Shown here: positions 13,701 through 24,309 of the stretch, piece after piece | Position numbering within the stretch: the first letter of the stretch is position 1 | How the letters are laid out: each line of letters starts with the position of its first letter | From: Tubiluchus corallicola | Taxonomy: Eukaryota; Priapulida; Priapulimorpha; Priapulimorphida; Tubiluchidae | NCBI GenBank assembly: GCA_030141605.1 | Contig: JAQGDQ010000051.1 | Location: forward strand, 186,001-250,000 | DNA: 64,000 bases | Direction of reading: 5' to 3' | Translations under genes and position numbers: made by a program | The notes under the pieces: generated by a model | Told to the model about the DNA's origin: nothing | Databases searched by the model: none | Seen by the model: the letters and a program-made list of their open reading frames with translations, nothing else

Positions 13701-16700
13701 CTACATACATCTTGTCTAGTTTTAATAATATTTTACAAAAGAATCAAATTTACAAACATAGACTTTTCATATTTTAATTGCCTTTAGTTGAAGTGTTAAC
13801 TTTCATGTCATAGCTGAAACAGTCTTTGTTAACCATTTCATTGTGAATTATTGTTTTTCAGTATATACAGTAAGTGTGAAATTGCAACAAAATTGTACAA
13901 TTATGTTTTGACCACTATACTGAAATTTTTGAGCTCTTGGTATTCTGCTCAAAGTGTTTTAAGTAAGTGAGTCAGTGAGTAAAGTAGGAAGCAAGGATGG
14001 AAGAAAGGAAGGAAGGAAAAGTAAGTAAGTAAAAGTTACGTGGAAACCAGATCCTTTGTCTTTGAAACGGCGTGTTAATGACTATTTTAAGGCACTAAAG
14101 TGTGCAGAATGTTATGGAGATTTTAGATTTATAAAAAATGGTGCATTCATTGGCCTTGATCAAAAAATTGTCTCGAACTTGGATCCCAAAATAATAATAT
14201 TCAATGCACGCTCCATGAGGTTGCATTTTAGTGGCTCATAAATCAATTAGCTGCAACTGCTTTATTTTCTTGGTGCAGAATTTTCCTGACAAATCAATGT
14301 TATTTTTAGTGTTTAGGGCAATAATCACATGCATGCACATTTATGTAACATGGCTTCATATTTGTCTATACTAAATAGGAAAATTTTAAATAACTTAGTA
14401 AATAAATGAATAATTTTGTTTTATTTTGAAACTGATTATAGAGAAAACACGATTACCTCATATATCATCCGAACCACCACCAAAAAAGCCAGACACAGAC
14501 TGGGTGAATCAGGGATCAAAACTCGTGAAAACTGTAACTCGTAAAGAAAAAGCACCATTATTACAAGCTTGTGATAGATTTAGAGATCAACTTGTTTTCT
14601 GTGGTATACAAATAAAGGTAGGCAATATTATGTACCAAGACTATCAATATTCAGTATTAGTTTCTAAGAGCAGATTATATTTTCAGTTAAAAACATTTGC
14701 TCAACATAACATTTCCTTTTATGGATACGAATGTTATGTTTAGTCTTGAGCTTTTATTGAAGTTGGTCATACCACATTAGGTTAATCTCACTTAATCACT
14801 CAATTTAGTGAGGTGATTTGCTATGAATCGTCCATCGTCGGCCACTGATACATGATGGTTAATGAGGATTACTCTTACATTATTAATTGATTGTTCAGAA
14901 AATGGAGATTTGCATGTTTTTGGGAAGCAATGTCTAGATTCATTTTATTTGTTAGTTGTTTGTGTGTGATGTTGTTATTCTCATGTATGTAATGTGTTTT
15001 TGATTGCTCTCAGATATGCGTGGGCAATAGATGTGACCCAACCCGCTGGTGAACTTGTGAAGTAACCTATTAAGAGGTCTGTTTTGCCGTGATGCTGTTA
15101 CTCTCTTGGTCAAACCAACAAACGTTTTTTTGGTCATTTAAAACTGGTCGTACCTACCCTCTTGAGCAGTTAGGAAGTAAAAATTTGGTTTGACTTCCAT
15201 AAGTACTATGTAGCTGTTTTCAACGTATTGAAATACATGATTCTGATTTTTGCTCAACAAATTGCTTTGATAAAGCATTTTGATAAAGTATAAAAACAGA
15301 GAAGCCACAGGAACATTTATTGATGACTGAGATTTGTTCTAGCCAGCAATTACTATATGATTAATTTTCTTCTAAGGCAATTTCCTCTGTGAAATTGTAG
15401 ACAGTCTTGGCTAATGGATACAAATTGATTAGCTAAATGGTAATTGCTGAATCTTTTCAATGTGCTCAGCTTTCTCCGCTTAATATATATATAGCTTAAG
15501 AAATGCTATACTAAGCATAGCATTACCTTTGCAAATACAGAATTTGTTTGGAATATTAGTGAATATAATAATTAACAGTAATTATTAATAATTATTGTTG
15601 GAATGTATTGTATCAAAATCAAGAATCTAGTTTGTGAAATTTCACTTTATTATGTAAATTTGTTTCTAGGACCGAGGTAAAGAATCCTATTGGGAAATGT
15701 TAGAAGATAAATCTTTAGAAGGAGTTAAGAGCAGTTTTGCTGATCATGTAAGTTTCATACATTTAGTAAATGCTTCATTGTAATGAGTTTAATCATTTGC
15801 CACTGTTTGTTGTTTGTCAAAGTTTAGTAAATTTTGGCTCTTGAAGTTTTTTCAGTTACAAGCAAACTATTTCTGCCACTTGTATTTAAATTATTTTAAT
15901 GGATGAAATAATCATGCAAAAATCATAGCTGATTTGTAGATATTTCCTAGTTCGTTAATTTTCAGTTTCAGATATTAAATATCTTCTTGGTGTCTTCAAG
16001 TTTTTACATGAATTAGGTAACTCTCTTGGCACTTACTTTCAAAGCCTTACAACTACAAGCTTTATAATTACAATTCCTTCAATTATGTGGTGCACAAAAC
16101 TTCAAAGTCAGAGCCAGTTAGCTAGACAATGACATGACCATGTTAACCACAAACTTAAAGTTACTATTAGTTAATAGCCTTACAGTATTAGCTACTCTAA
16201 GATTTTTTTAGCAATGTTATTACCTATATTGTGTTGTATGACGAAGCATGATCATTTGTAATACTGTTATAAGTATAATTCAATTAATTTTCTGCCATGT
16301 GTATTAAATTAGTTTATGACATCAAAATTGTTGACTACCAGAAGTCGTCAAGAGCTTTAGTATGCGTTTATGAGCATTTATTTAAAAATTAAATTGTATA
16401 CCATTAGTGGAGTCGTTAACTGGAATAAAATAGTAAAATTGATCAACTGTAATTATTGATCATATTATTACTAATAATAGTGTTGAAATTTCCGGGTTAT
16501 CTCCAATTTCCATGTTACCACGAGTAACTTACTGATTTTACTAAGAATACATAGATCGCAGAACGTCAGTCAACCAACAGGGTCCACCTCGCAATGACCA
16601 ATCAGACCCGCTGTATTTTGGCTTTAACAGCTTTTCGGTTGCTTACGCCAGGACCTACTGCTGGTTACATGTAGAAATGTGGCATGCTATATCAAGACTT

Positions 16701-17606
16701 AACTCACAGGAATAAGATTTTGCAGATACTGTACAGCATAACATAAGATTTTGTTCATTGCCCATGACTGCATGAATGAACACTAGACTGTAAGTTCTGT
16801 AATTATTAATAGTCACAAAGTTTAGCTCGGCTAATTTACTTGATTTTTATTTAATTTATTCAGGTATATATTATATTATATATTGTATTGTATTGTAATG
16901 TATTGTATTGTACTGTACTGTACTGTACTGTACTGTACTGTACTGTACTGTACTGTACTGTACTATATTATATTATGATTTATTTTGTTGTCATATATTC
17001 CTAGCTGACATTTAAACATTGTATTGTTTCTTTCTACTGATAAAAAACCAAACTGCTATATATGCTACTGGCGAAAAATACCAGTAGGCCTACTGTACAA
17101 TATGTATTAACTTATTAATAACAGTAATATTAATGATAATATAGTAATAAATAATGCTACTTAAACAATCCAGTTAATTGAAACAAATGTCAAATGCTAC
17201 TAATATTTTGAAAAATAGATTACTGAAGCCAAGAAATAACGATTATAAAGAAAGATGCATTATTTACAACCTGTTGTCTTTCTGCTGTTTTTAAAATTTT
17301 ACTCTTTTCTACTGATTTTTAAACTAAAGACTTTGGCAGATAGCAACACAGGAGCTATGCATGTTTTCACCTTTGTTTATATGCTGTAGCGACTTACAGC
17401 CAGCGAATGTATGTGAGAAGGTGTGTAACGTCATCAAGGTGGGCGGGACTAAACACCTCTTGCAATCTTTGTATTATGACCCTTAGACTTCATTAGCTTA
17501 GTAATTATAGTTACTGTATTATGATTACAATATCCTAATTATTGTAATGATTGTTGTATGAAAAGTCATGTGTGTTTTTCAGGATCCCAGATACGAACCA
17601 CCGTAA
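4033..17606 (+). CDS. CARS2: Mitochondrial cysteinyl-tRNA synthetase (CARS2), 15 coding exons
   Basis: This class I aminoacyl-tRNA synthetase charges mitochondrial tRNA-Cys with cysteine in the matrix. Exons: 4033-4268, 4851-4901, 5554-5671, 5947-6124, 6610-6693, 7317-7455, 9190-9323, 9735-9869, 11873-12011, 12362-12488, 12628-12717, 13375-13570, 14442-14617, 15670-15747 and 17583-17606. All junctions are GT-AG, every phase matches, and the sum is 1905 nt (634 aa plus stop; human CARS2 is roughly 560 aa). The HIGH motif is at residues 91-94 after [10 protein letters not shown], and KMSKS is at 324-328. Candidate zinc ligands are Cys82, Cys264 (in GWHIEC) and the FPHHENE segment near 287-293. 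[12 protein letters not shown] marks the helical domain. The N-terminus is basic and hydroxylated, as in a mitochondrial presequence. Residues from about 490 to 525 are a low-complexity insert. The organellar rather than cytosolic form is inferred from the presequence and the overall match to CARS2. Confidence 0.95.
4651..4736. repeat. (TG)n microsatellite in CARS2 intron 1
   Basis: An uninterrupted TG dinucleotide run about 85 bp long, with TGCG variants at its right end. It lies about 115 bp upstream of the HIGH exon. Confidence 0.95.
4851..4901 (+). CDS. CARS2: CARS2 exon 2: HIGH-motif exon
   Basis: This 51-nt exon lies between a poly-T tract ending GAGTGTAG and donor TTG|GTATGT. It encodes [16 protein letters not shown], holding a candidate zinc-binding cysteine and the ATP-binding HIGH signature. 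It enters and leaves in phase 2. Confidence 0.92.
7614..8649. repeat. 1.04-kb imperfect inverted repeat (foldback/MITE-like) in CARS2 intron 6
   Basis: Left arm about 7614-8006 and right arm about 8283-8649 are near reverse complements around a spacer of about 275 bp. The ends are CGTTTAGCAAAGTATGTTAC on the left and its reverse complement at about 8629-8648 on the right. Inner matches include the AGGTAGTTGTGATTCTGCA block and AAGCTTTTCTAAGGTAAAGG. A further short copy of the terminal motif (ACAAAGTATGTTACTTA) lies just outside at about 8661. No coding capacity was recognised. An RNA from this intron would form a long, interrupted hairpin. Confidence 0.85.
9190..9323 (+). CDS. CARS2: CARS2 exon 7: FPHHENE zinc/active-site exon
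   Basis: Acceptor TTATTTTAG and donor ACAG|GTACCT bound an exon encoding [20 protein letters not shown] and then [12 protein letters not shown]. These are among the most conserved blocks of cysteinyl-tRNA synthetases, near the cysteine and zinc site. The open frame upstream of 9190 is intron read-through. Confidence 0.93.
9735..9869 (+). CDS. CARS2: CARS2 exon 8: KMSKS-loop exon
   Basis: This exon encodes [19 protein letters not shown] and then [17 protein letters not shown] is the second class I synthetase signature, a mobile loop that stabilises the adenylate transition state. Donor AAAGG|GTAAGT lies only 29 nt before the transposon-like element starting at 9899. Confidence 0.94.
9899..11053. 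mobile_element. Non-autonomous DNA transposon with subterminal repeats, CARS2 intron 8
   Basis: The left end reads CAGGCAATGTGTAAAAT. The right end, reverse-complemented, reads CAGGCAATGTGTGAAAT, giving an 1155-bp element. Many copies of a palindromic theme fill both flanks: CCTAGGCATTTTGTATA on the left and TATAAAATGCCTAGG on the right. Three exact copies of a 27-bp unit containing GATTTCACACATTGCCTCA occupy about 10975-11051 as subterminal repeats. The interior holds a 106-codon open frame (10350-10670) that I do not recognise. No clear target duplication was found, so the superfamily is open. A related copy lies at about 34840-35311. Confidence 0.7.
10975..11051. repeat. 27-bp tandem repeat, 3 copies
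   Basis: Three consecutive copies of a 27-bp unit with core CCCGATTTCACACATTGCCT. They form the subterminal array of the surrounding element and create the artefactual peptide repeat EYPISHIAS. Confidence 0.9.
12863..13032. mobile_element. Short palindromic MITE-like element in CARS2 intron 11
   Basis: About 170 bp bounded by inverted repeats: left TTGCGGCACTTTCATACTAG then CGAGTTTT, and right (reverse complement) TTATGGCATGTTCAGACTAG then CGAGTTTT. The inside is purine-rich with AGAGAGTTT and CTCGAGAGAG motifs. There is no open frame, and the target duplication is unclear. Confidence 0.65.
13612..13765. repeat. Imperfect direct duplication of about 100 bp
   Basis: The segment CTACTTTTAATAATATCTTAC with following ATTTACA recurs about 100 bp downstream as CTAGTTTTAATAATATTTTAC, in CARS2 intron 12. 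Confidence 0.5.
13968..14036. repeat. AAGT/GGAA simple-sequence tract
   Basis: A mixed tetranucleotide tract (AGTGAGTCAGTGAG, then GGAAGGAAGG, then AAGTAAGTAAGT) in CARS2 intron 12. Confidence 0.8.
16863..16976. repeat. (TGTAT)n / (TGTAC)n pentanucleotide microsatellite
   Basis: TATTG pentamers pass abruptly into TACTG pentamers in CARS2 intron 14, suggesting expansion from two founder variants. Confidence 0.9.
17583..17606 (+). CDS. CARS2: CARS2 terminal mini-exon
   Basis: Acceptor TTTTTCAG is followed by GAT CCC AGA TAC GAA CCA CCG TAA, so the last coding exon carries only seven residues (DPRYEPP) and the stop. The 1.8-kb intron before it starts CAT|GTAAGT, and both sides are phase 0. Retention of that intron would also end translation soon after the same point, so the mini-exon is likely but not certain. 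Confidence 0.65.
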   Translation, partial: DPRYEPP

Positions 17607-18182
17607 GACGACTTTATCACTAATGTGTGCTTCCTGGGATGTCAGTTGAGATGATGTTGAAAACAATATGTTGACTAAAGATAGGGCAATTTTATCACTA
17701 ATGTGTATACCTTAGAGCCTTTGTAAATGTCGGATGATACTTTTTGAAGGCAACTGTGATTACATGTTATAACTGTTAGTACATAATTGGACCTGTTTTC
17801 TGAACTTAGCATACATTGATCTAAGTATATTTTTCTTCATGTATACTTGTAATTTATTTATATTTACTGATAACAACATTACTTATAGGGTGGTTGTCCT
17901 TGATAATTTTTAATCTTCACTGCTCTTTTGCCAATCAGTTTAACACCATATCTTGAATATACTAATCATCATAATATCATAACATTGTTTTGTGCACCAT
18001 TAAAGATACTTACTTGTAAAATGTTGGTGTCTGTATATTACACTTTTACACGTTTGAACTTAGGCCTTTGGTTAAAAAGTAATTGCTGTATTACCTTACA
18101 TGTAAAATGTTTTGTTTTGCTTGCAGAAACAGGACTGTTGCATTTGCATTTATCGATTAGGGTATTTCTTACATTTTTCTGA

Positions 18183-18188
18183 AATAAA
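18183..18188 (+). terminator. Candidate CARS2 polyadenylation signal
   Basis: AATAAA lies 577 nt after the CARS2 stop and is the first canonical signal I found on the plus strand in that interval. Confidence 0.4.
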
Positions 18189-18313
18189 GTTAAACTGCCA
18201 TGGTCGAAAGGAACATATGGTGAATAATGGTACAAAGATGGTACAAACCTCCAATTAATTAAATTTTTGAAATCACACATGAAAGTCAAGAAATGTAGAA
18301 AAATTTGGAACAC

Positions 18314-18391
18314 ATCCTGAGCTTGAACCAGGGACCATCTGCTTACAAGGAAGACGCCATAAACTGGCATACTACGGTATGCCCAGCAACC
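18314..18391 (-). ncRNA. tRNA-like sequence, probable SINE head or tRNA pseudogene
   Basis: On the minus strand the segment resembles a tRNA-Thr(TGT): GTAGTATGCCAGTTTATGGC in the D-arm/box A region, CCTTGTAAGCAGA in the anticodon arm, and CCTGGTTCAAGCTCAGG as T-arm/box B. Acceptor-stem pairing is poor, so a functional tRNA is unlikely. Confidence 0.5.
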
Positions 18392-19025
18392 CCAGCAATT
18401 GCACTGGAGTTAATTGTGAACAAATTGTGGATTTTTAAATCAATAGAACACCTATGTCATCCCACATACTTTTAATTTCCATGTCTAGGTATTTGAAACT
18501 CGATCATTTTTCTGCTTATGTAATTATAAGTTGTATAATACATTTTATTGCTGACAAATAATCATTTTATACAATTATACATGATTTGTCTTCTCTGTTA
18601 TAGCTAGCCAATAATGTCTCTGAAATCAAGTGAAATCTATGTAACCATCATGGATTCTCCTGGTTCATTTTATTCTTTTTTCCAAAGAATGTTGAATTTA
18701 ATACAGTCATTTAGCTGCCTACAACTTAGAAGAAATTTCAATCTGTTTTTCTTGACGGGTGTTTCAATGAAATGAAGTTTGTAAGAAGATGAGTGTGAAG
18801 ATTTTGCTTCTGCAAAAATAGATTTTCGTAATTATATTTATCGTGAGACAATAAATTTTTAAATGTACTTGTAATTCATTTTATCTGTTCCTTAATTATA
18901 CTGAAATCATAGAGCCATAAGGTTACTGTATTTTTTAGTAAACACCTTATGATTTTCAGAGGGCACGAAAGTTTTTTTAGCAAATTTTTTCTGTGCCATG
19001 CACAAACAAATGAGGAGGATATCAT

Positions 19026-19430
19026 CTATTTGCAAACTGTCAACCTGTCGACCTGTCTACCAAAGTCTTTCTGTTCACCGTTTCTCTCTTCTTTTTGTTT
19101 ATGAGTCTCTCTCTTTCTCTCTTCCTTCTTCCTCTCTCTCCCTCCCCCTCTCTCTTCTTCTCACTTGCCTTCTGTATTTGCAAACTGTCAACGTGTCTAC
19201 CAAATTATTGTTCACCCTTTCTCTTCCTTTTATCAAGAAATCACTCTCTTTTTTCCTTCCCTCTTTCTCTCATCCTCTCCCTCTGTTTCTGTGTTCCTTC
19301 TGTGTATTTGCAAACTGTCTTTTCTATTCCCTCTTTCTTTCATTTCTTGTCTATCACTCTCTTCTCCTACTCCTCTTTTGCTCATCCTCTCCTTAGCTCC
19401 TTTATTTGCAAGTGGTTTACACAAACCAAA
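19026..19430. repeat. Polypyrimidine minisatellite with TTTGCAAACTGTC cores
   Basis: A CT-rich tract is interrupted by cores of ATTTGCAAACTGTCAAC, followed twice by a TGTCGACC/TGTCTACC-like sequence. Cores lie near 19028, 19177 and 19307, with a decayed one near 19403, so the period is about 100-150 bp. The reverse complement of the same family occurs at about 63010-63290. Confidence 0.75.
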
Positions 19431-19849
19431 AAACACAGTTCTTAATTCGCGTCACGAACTAATTTCTTTTGTGTAGGGTATTGTAGACTTTAGCCAATGT
19501 TTTTAGCCCATGTTACTAGGTTTCTGATGTTGAGCAAAAGCTTTTTTGACTGTTTTAACTTAAAATATGCAAATGAGAGTTAAATGGTTTTGACGTCGAG
19601 CAGCATTTTGTCAGCCCAAATGTACGTGTCACCCCAGCTAACTCGTAGTTTTGTTTGTTGTGGTGGAGATAATAAAAGAATTAATTACCCTATCTTGTAG
19701 TCAAGCCCTCCTTTTCTTAAAGTATGACACTTTCTCTGCATGAACACGCCCACAAAATGCTTCATGAATATTTTCTGTAGGTGCTGTTCGTGGAAACTTT
19801 TGCATAATAGGTTTGCTGCTGTATAATAGACAAAAATAGACAACCAAAC

Positions 19850-20050
19850 AAACAGCGTTGGAATATTATTTCCTTCGCAGAGATTAAAATTAAAATAATT
19901 ATCCCCCACAGTAACCCTAACCCTAGCTCATGTTTTATAAGTGCGCCTTGTTTTCCTATTTTCTCATTTGTGCCGTTTTATCCTGCACCATTTTTACTTG
20001 TGCCCACTTTTACCAAGCACCCTTTCGATAACCATAGTCAGTGTGATTCC
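19850..20050. repeat. Dispersed repeat copy A with CCCTAACCCTA core
   Basis: This contains TTATCCCCCACAGTAACCCT and AACCCTAGCTCATG, followed by TTTTACTTGTGCC-type units. It matches copy B at about 21085-21290 over roughly 200 bp, with divergence. Confidence 0.7.
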
Positions 20051-21084
20051 GCAAGCTTCTGGAATCTATACCAAACGAAGGGTCTTAATCCAGCGCTTTC
20101 TCACGTGGCTCGTTCTTTGGCACAACTTATACTCCTTAATTTTAGACAACGGGGTCGAGGTGATAATAGTTGGACAGTTCGTCGGCGAGCGTGGGGGTGC
20201 ATAGTTTGTAAATTTCACGGGAAGTCCACGGCTGCCCGCAACGGGCGTCTACCCGAACCCATCCGCTTAAATTTCGGGAAAAGCTGCGCAAACAGTTCCC
20301 AGAAAAAGTAGATTTTCGAAACTAATTGGGAATTTGAAAAAAATAAGCATATTGTCGAAAGAGAATAAACGGTCGACAAACTATATGTTCTGTTTACAGA
20401 GATGCTCACTGTTCAGCATGAAATGGGAAGGTCCACTTCAGATACTCCTTTCGGCCTCTACCACAGTGCTGCAAGCTGTATGGAGCACCCCCTTGTCTTT
20501 GCCTTTCATAGAAATAACGAGGATCTTCCGAGCATTGGCATCACCCATTGTTCTACCGAACTTCTTTCAGCCTATTACTGCCATTGAACGAGCAAAAAGG
20601 TAGACAAACCCTAAGTAAAGCGTCCGTCTTAGTATTGTTTGTAAGTTTATTTATAAGCAAAATCATTTGAGGGGTTTTTGCTAGAATTTCGGAAGGACCC
20701 TAACAAAAAATTGTTGGAATAACCGCTTTTCGGTGCAAATTTATGAAGCGAATTAATGATCTAGAAGTGATGATCCCCAGAGAAATGCCAGACAAACTTA
20801 TTTAAAATGTCTGTGCCCGACGGAGTATGGAAAGTAGTAAAGAAAATTAACATAATTATCAAGTGCTAAATTTCTGACAGTAAAACTTTTCTCCTTACTA
20901 CAGTAGTACGTATTCTATGTACGTATGTATGTCTTTTTATGACGAAAAGTGTAATTAACCTATCTTTAGAGGTGTCTTAGTCACTGTGGGCAGTGTACAA
21001 TTGAGCACTTGCACTTGGGCAATTTACTCTTTAATTCTTCACAAAGTTTCGTAGTTTCTGTTAAGTACTTTTTACATAAACAAC

Positions 21085-21290
21085 GTTGAAGCATAACTTC
21101 CTTTGCAGAGATAAAAAATAAAATAATTATCCCCCACAGTAACCCTAACCCTAAACTCATGTTTTCATTTGTACCATTTTTTCATGTGCCATTTTTACCT
21201 GTGGCATTTTTGCTTGTGGCATTTTTACTTGTGCCAATTTTAGTTGTACCATTTTTACTACGCACCCATTTGATAAGCATAACTAGTGGT
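21085..21290. repeat. Dispersed repeat copy B with CATTTTTACTTGTGC minisatellite
   Basis: It shares TTATCCCCCACAGTAACCCT and the CCCTAACCCTAA stretch with copy A. The right half is a short-period array of CATTTTTACTTGTGC-like units, about six copies from 21170 to 21265. The open frame across it is only that array translated. Confidence 0.75.
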
Positions 21291-22040
21291 TCATGTGACG
21301 GTGCACTTATATTTCTTGATTATTTTTGTCAGGATTGTGAACCCATTTATTTAATTAGGCTCGAAAGCGCATCTCACAAACGAAATTGACTTATTAACCA
21401 TCGAATTAAAGATGTGATGAGCCGAAACACGGATATTCCTAAAGCACGTGTCATGGGTTCTGTGTTATTTCCCTAACGTGTATCGTCGTTGCTGTTGTGA
21501 TGTAATATTTAGGAAAAATTTCTGATTGACAATCTCAATTAATCTAAATAAGCTAGGCATTAAATTCAATTGCTTTATTTAATTACAAATATAATACGCA
21601 TGAAAAAAACTGTGCAGAGACCATTAAAACAAAACTGTACAAGTGTGTACGAGGCTACAAGCATACCGGTACCGGGTTTACCACGTCAGAGCCCCAGTCC
21701 TGGCGTTAACTGCGTCACGGTTCCATTTCCATTCCATAACCATGGTTTCATCACTCCATATTGTAAACGTAACTACATCATTCCATTCCATGTTATCGAA
21801 CCATACCATACCATCCGTCGTTCGATTCCACCAAGTTCCGACAGCTGCTGGCAGTTCACCTCATGGATCGCCACGTCTTCGCCTCACCACTGACACGGTA
21901 GCTGCAGTTTCCTCGTGATACAACAGCCTAGCTTACTTGACTCCGTCCGCCAACTTGCTGGGAGTCTCACCGAAACAAGTCGAGAATAGGTTCCGTATTC
22001 TATTGACCATATTAACAAGCCTTTTCTATTCCGCTTATAA

Positions 22041-22122
22041 CATCAGAGGAAGTTCCACAATAGTATGGAACAATCAGAGGACGTTCCACAATAGTATGGA
22101 ACAATCAGAAGGAAATTCCAAA
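22041..22122. repeat. 31-bp tandem repeat, about 2.5 copies
   Basis: Units of ATCAGAGGAAGTTCCACAAT plus AGTATGGAACA, repeated with minor changes. Each contains the small palindrome TTCCACAATAGTATGGAA. Confidence 0.85.
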
Positions 22123-22399
22123 ACAAAACCTTTCAATTAATCTCGTTAAAGGAATGTTCAAACTGAGCAGTGTGGACAGACTTTAGACGTGCCTGCCATT
22201 TTGCAGAGGATTGTATGTGTAGCCTTATCTACCTACCTGCTTATCTATCTAGCACTCCACCACTCAAGTTGATCTCCACCTGTTATTCTAGCTACTGTAA
22301 CAAACCAAGTAATAAATATTGTAAATCAAAATTAAATAATGTTTACTCTTCTTTTGCGTGCAATAAATAACATTGCGTGATTGCATCAAGCTCAAGAAA

Positions 22400-24305
22400 G
22401 TGAAAACCAATAAAAATGAAAGATTAATGACTGGGTTTATTAAAGGTAAAAAAGGTAATAATAAACATAAAAATTTGATCTACAACATGTAACAAGTACA
22501 AGAGTACTGAGTAAGAGTGCATGCCTCCACCAAGCATTGTTTGAGACAGTTATAATATTTCTTTGTTTTCTTAAATAGGTCAAGACTCAAAGGATTTTGT
22601 TAGCGATACAACAAAAATAACATGTTCTGTAATCAGTATTACCATAGATAAAAATTTCTACGTCTTCTCTGCAAGACTGCAACATTTGATTATGGCCTCA
22701 AATTTTCTTTAAAATTCTAAACTTATTTAAGCAATTAAATATTGTTTTTGCTTCTACTTGTTGATCGACCACTGTCAAAATGTCGATCTTTCTATAACTT
22801 GTGGCCATTGTTCAACAAATTCGTTAAAAATCAATTAACAACCAGTTATAAAAATCTTATAGACAGGCACATTTTTATTTTTGTCCATAGACGCAATAAC
22901 TAGACGGTACAGGATAAGAAACAACAATTCAAAATTGGTTATCAAATCTCATATCAAAGCTCTTTCTTGTAACATAGCCCTCGGCCTCCTAAAATTTTAT
23001 TGAAAAACATTAAATTTTGCAGTTTTTCAAAAAGCCTAAACCTTGAATTATCACAAACAAACTAATAAGAACGGATGAATACATGACCTCTTTGTCATTT
23101 TTAGGAGAAGTAGCAACATTATAATATAATAGTCGATATTATAACAACATTACAAATATTATACTTTGCAAAGTAATCTGGTTATAATTACTTTAATATT
23201 ATATAATTTACCATCAGAGCTTTTGTATTATCGTTTACTCAACAAATTAATTAATCATAAGGTAATAAAAATAAGACGAGATTTTACTTATTTATAAATC
23301 TGTGATGAACGCAGTTTCTTTCTCAGCCAACACTTTCCCCCTCTGTTTGTACGTATTCACGATTCACTTTATGATCGCAATAAAGATTTTGTTCATGCAC
23401 TAATGAGATGGAGAATTAATGGGAATTACAAAATGTAGCTAATTAACAATTTACAAAACAGCTATAGTGACACATATTTATCTTGATATGTTCGTGAAAC
23501 TAATTTGTTTAATTAAAGTCCACAAACATTGCAAATTTTAGTAGCATGACAAAGCTTTACCTAATGATAAACTTTAGCGAGCACCAATTTATGCAAACAG
23601 CTGGAAGTTCACAAATTTCGAGACATTTTATGTTTATTGACAACGTATATTACGCGGTATAGAATGCAGTTACCCAGCCCACATCTGTAACGATGATCAA
23701 CAAAGTATAATTATTTTCAGGTTTATACCCCGATTGTGAAATCGCTTAAACAACTAAATTTTACACTTAACACCAAAAAAGTAAAATTTCTTTGAGCATT
23801 TAAACTGATTTGACAATAGACAACGGAACAAAATACATAATGAACACGACAGAAATTATTTGTTCATGAGATATTTCGTTTGGCAAGTTCCCAATGATTT
23901 ATGATTTCGGAGGCTGTTTCTAACAAATTCTGGCTTTAATTGTCACACACACTGTATTTTGAAATTGGAGTTGAGTTTATGCGCTTTGGTTTATGTCTAG
24001 TAGTATCACGCATTCTCTCAATACTTTCTGGGTTCATGTAAGTGGAATTATTAAATTTTTATTTATCTTTATAGCGTTAATGGTTTTATATAATTACTTT
24101 TGACGATGTTGTACATATGGTCTCTTTCGATTTCTATATGATAATAGCTCTTATATGTATTGCTGTACTATTAAGATGGTTTCCGTGTCGCTTACAGATG
24201 GCCTTTTTTGGAGGACAATAGATTTTCAATGGATATGAAACGTCCCACCAATAAATTGCGGCATATTGTTGTACATAAACAATACATAGTTAATAGAATT
24301 TGTAA
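22400..24305. other. AT-rich region downstream of the TMEM200-like gene
   Basis: No exon, repeat array or transposon protein recognised. It probably contains the 3' UTR of the minus-strand TMEM200-like gene. A minus-strand AATAAA (TTTATT on plus) lies near 24057. Confidence 0.4.
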
Positions 24306-24309
24306 AAAA

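Noticed and set aside
14056-14241. 61-codon ORF in CARS2 intron 12
   Set aside because: Some segments look coding-like, but it has no recognised homology, no splice fit with exons 12 and 13, and follows a simple repeat tract.
18314-18391. Functional tRNA gene
   Set aside because: Box A and B are present but acceptor-stem pairing and 3' end are poor. The same holds for 31059-31121 and 46956-47035.
19095-19476. Three overlapping Ser/Leu/Phe-rich ORFs
   Set aside because: Polypyrimidine DNA reads open in several frames. There is no consistent frame or splice support.
19914-19926. Chromosome-end telomere repeat
   Set aside because: Only two CCCTAA units, repeated identically in a second dispersed-repeat copy 1.2 kb away, so interstitial and repeat-derived.
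20334-20603. 89-codon ORF with an overlapping 61-codon frame
   Set aside because: Neither frame has a recognisable motif or splice context. Both are open over the same DNA, which suggests chance.
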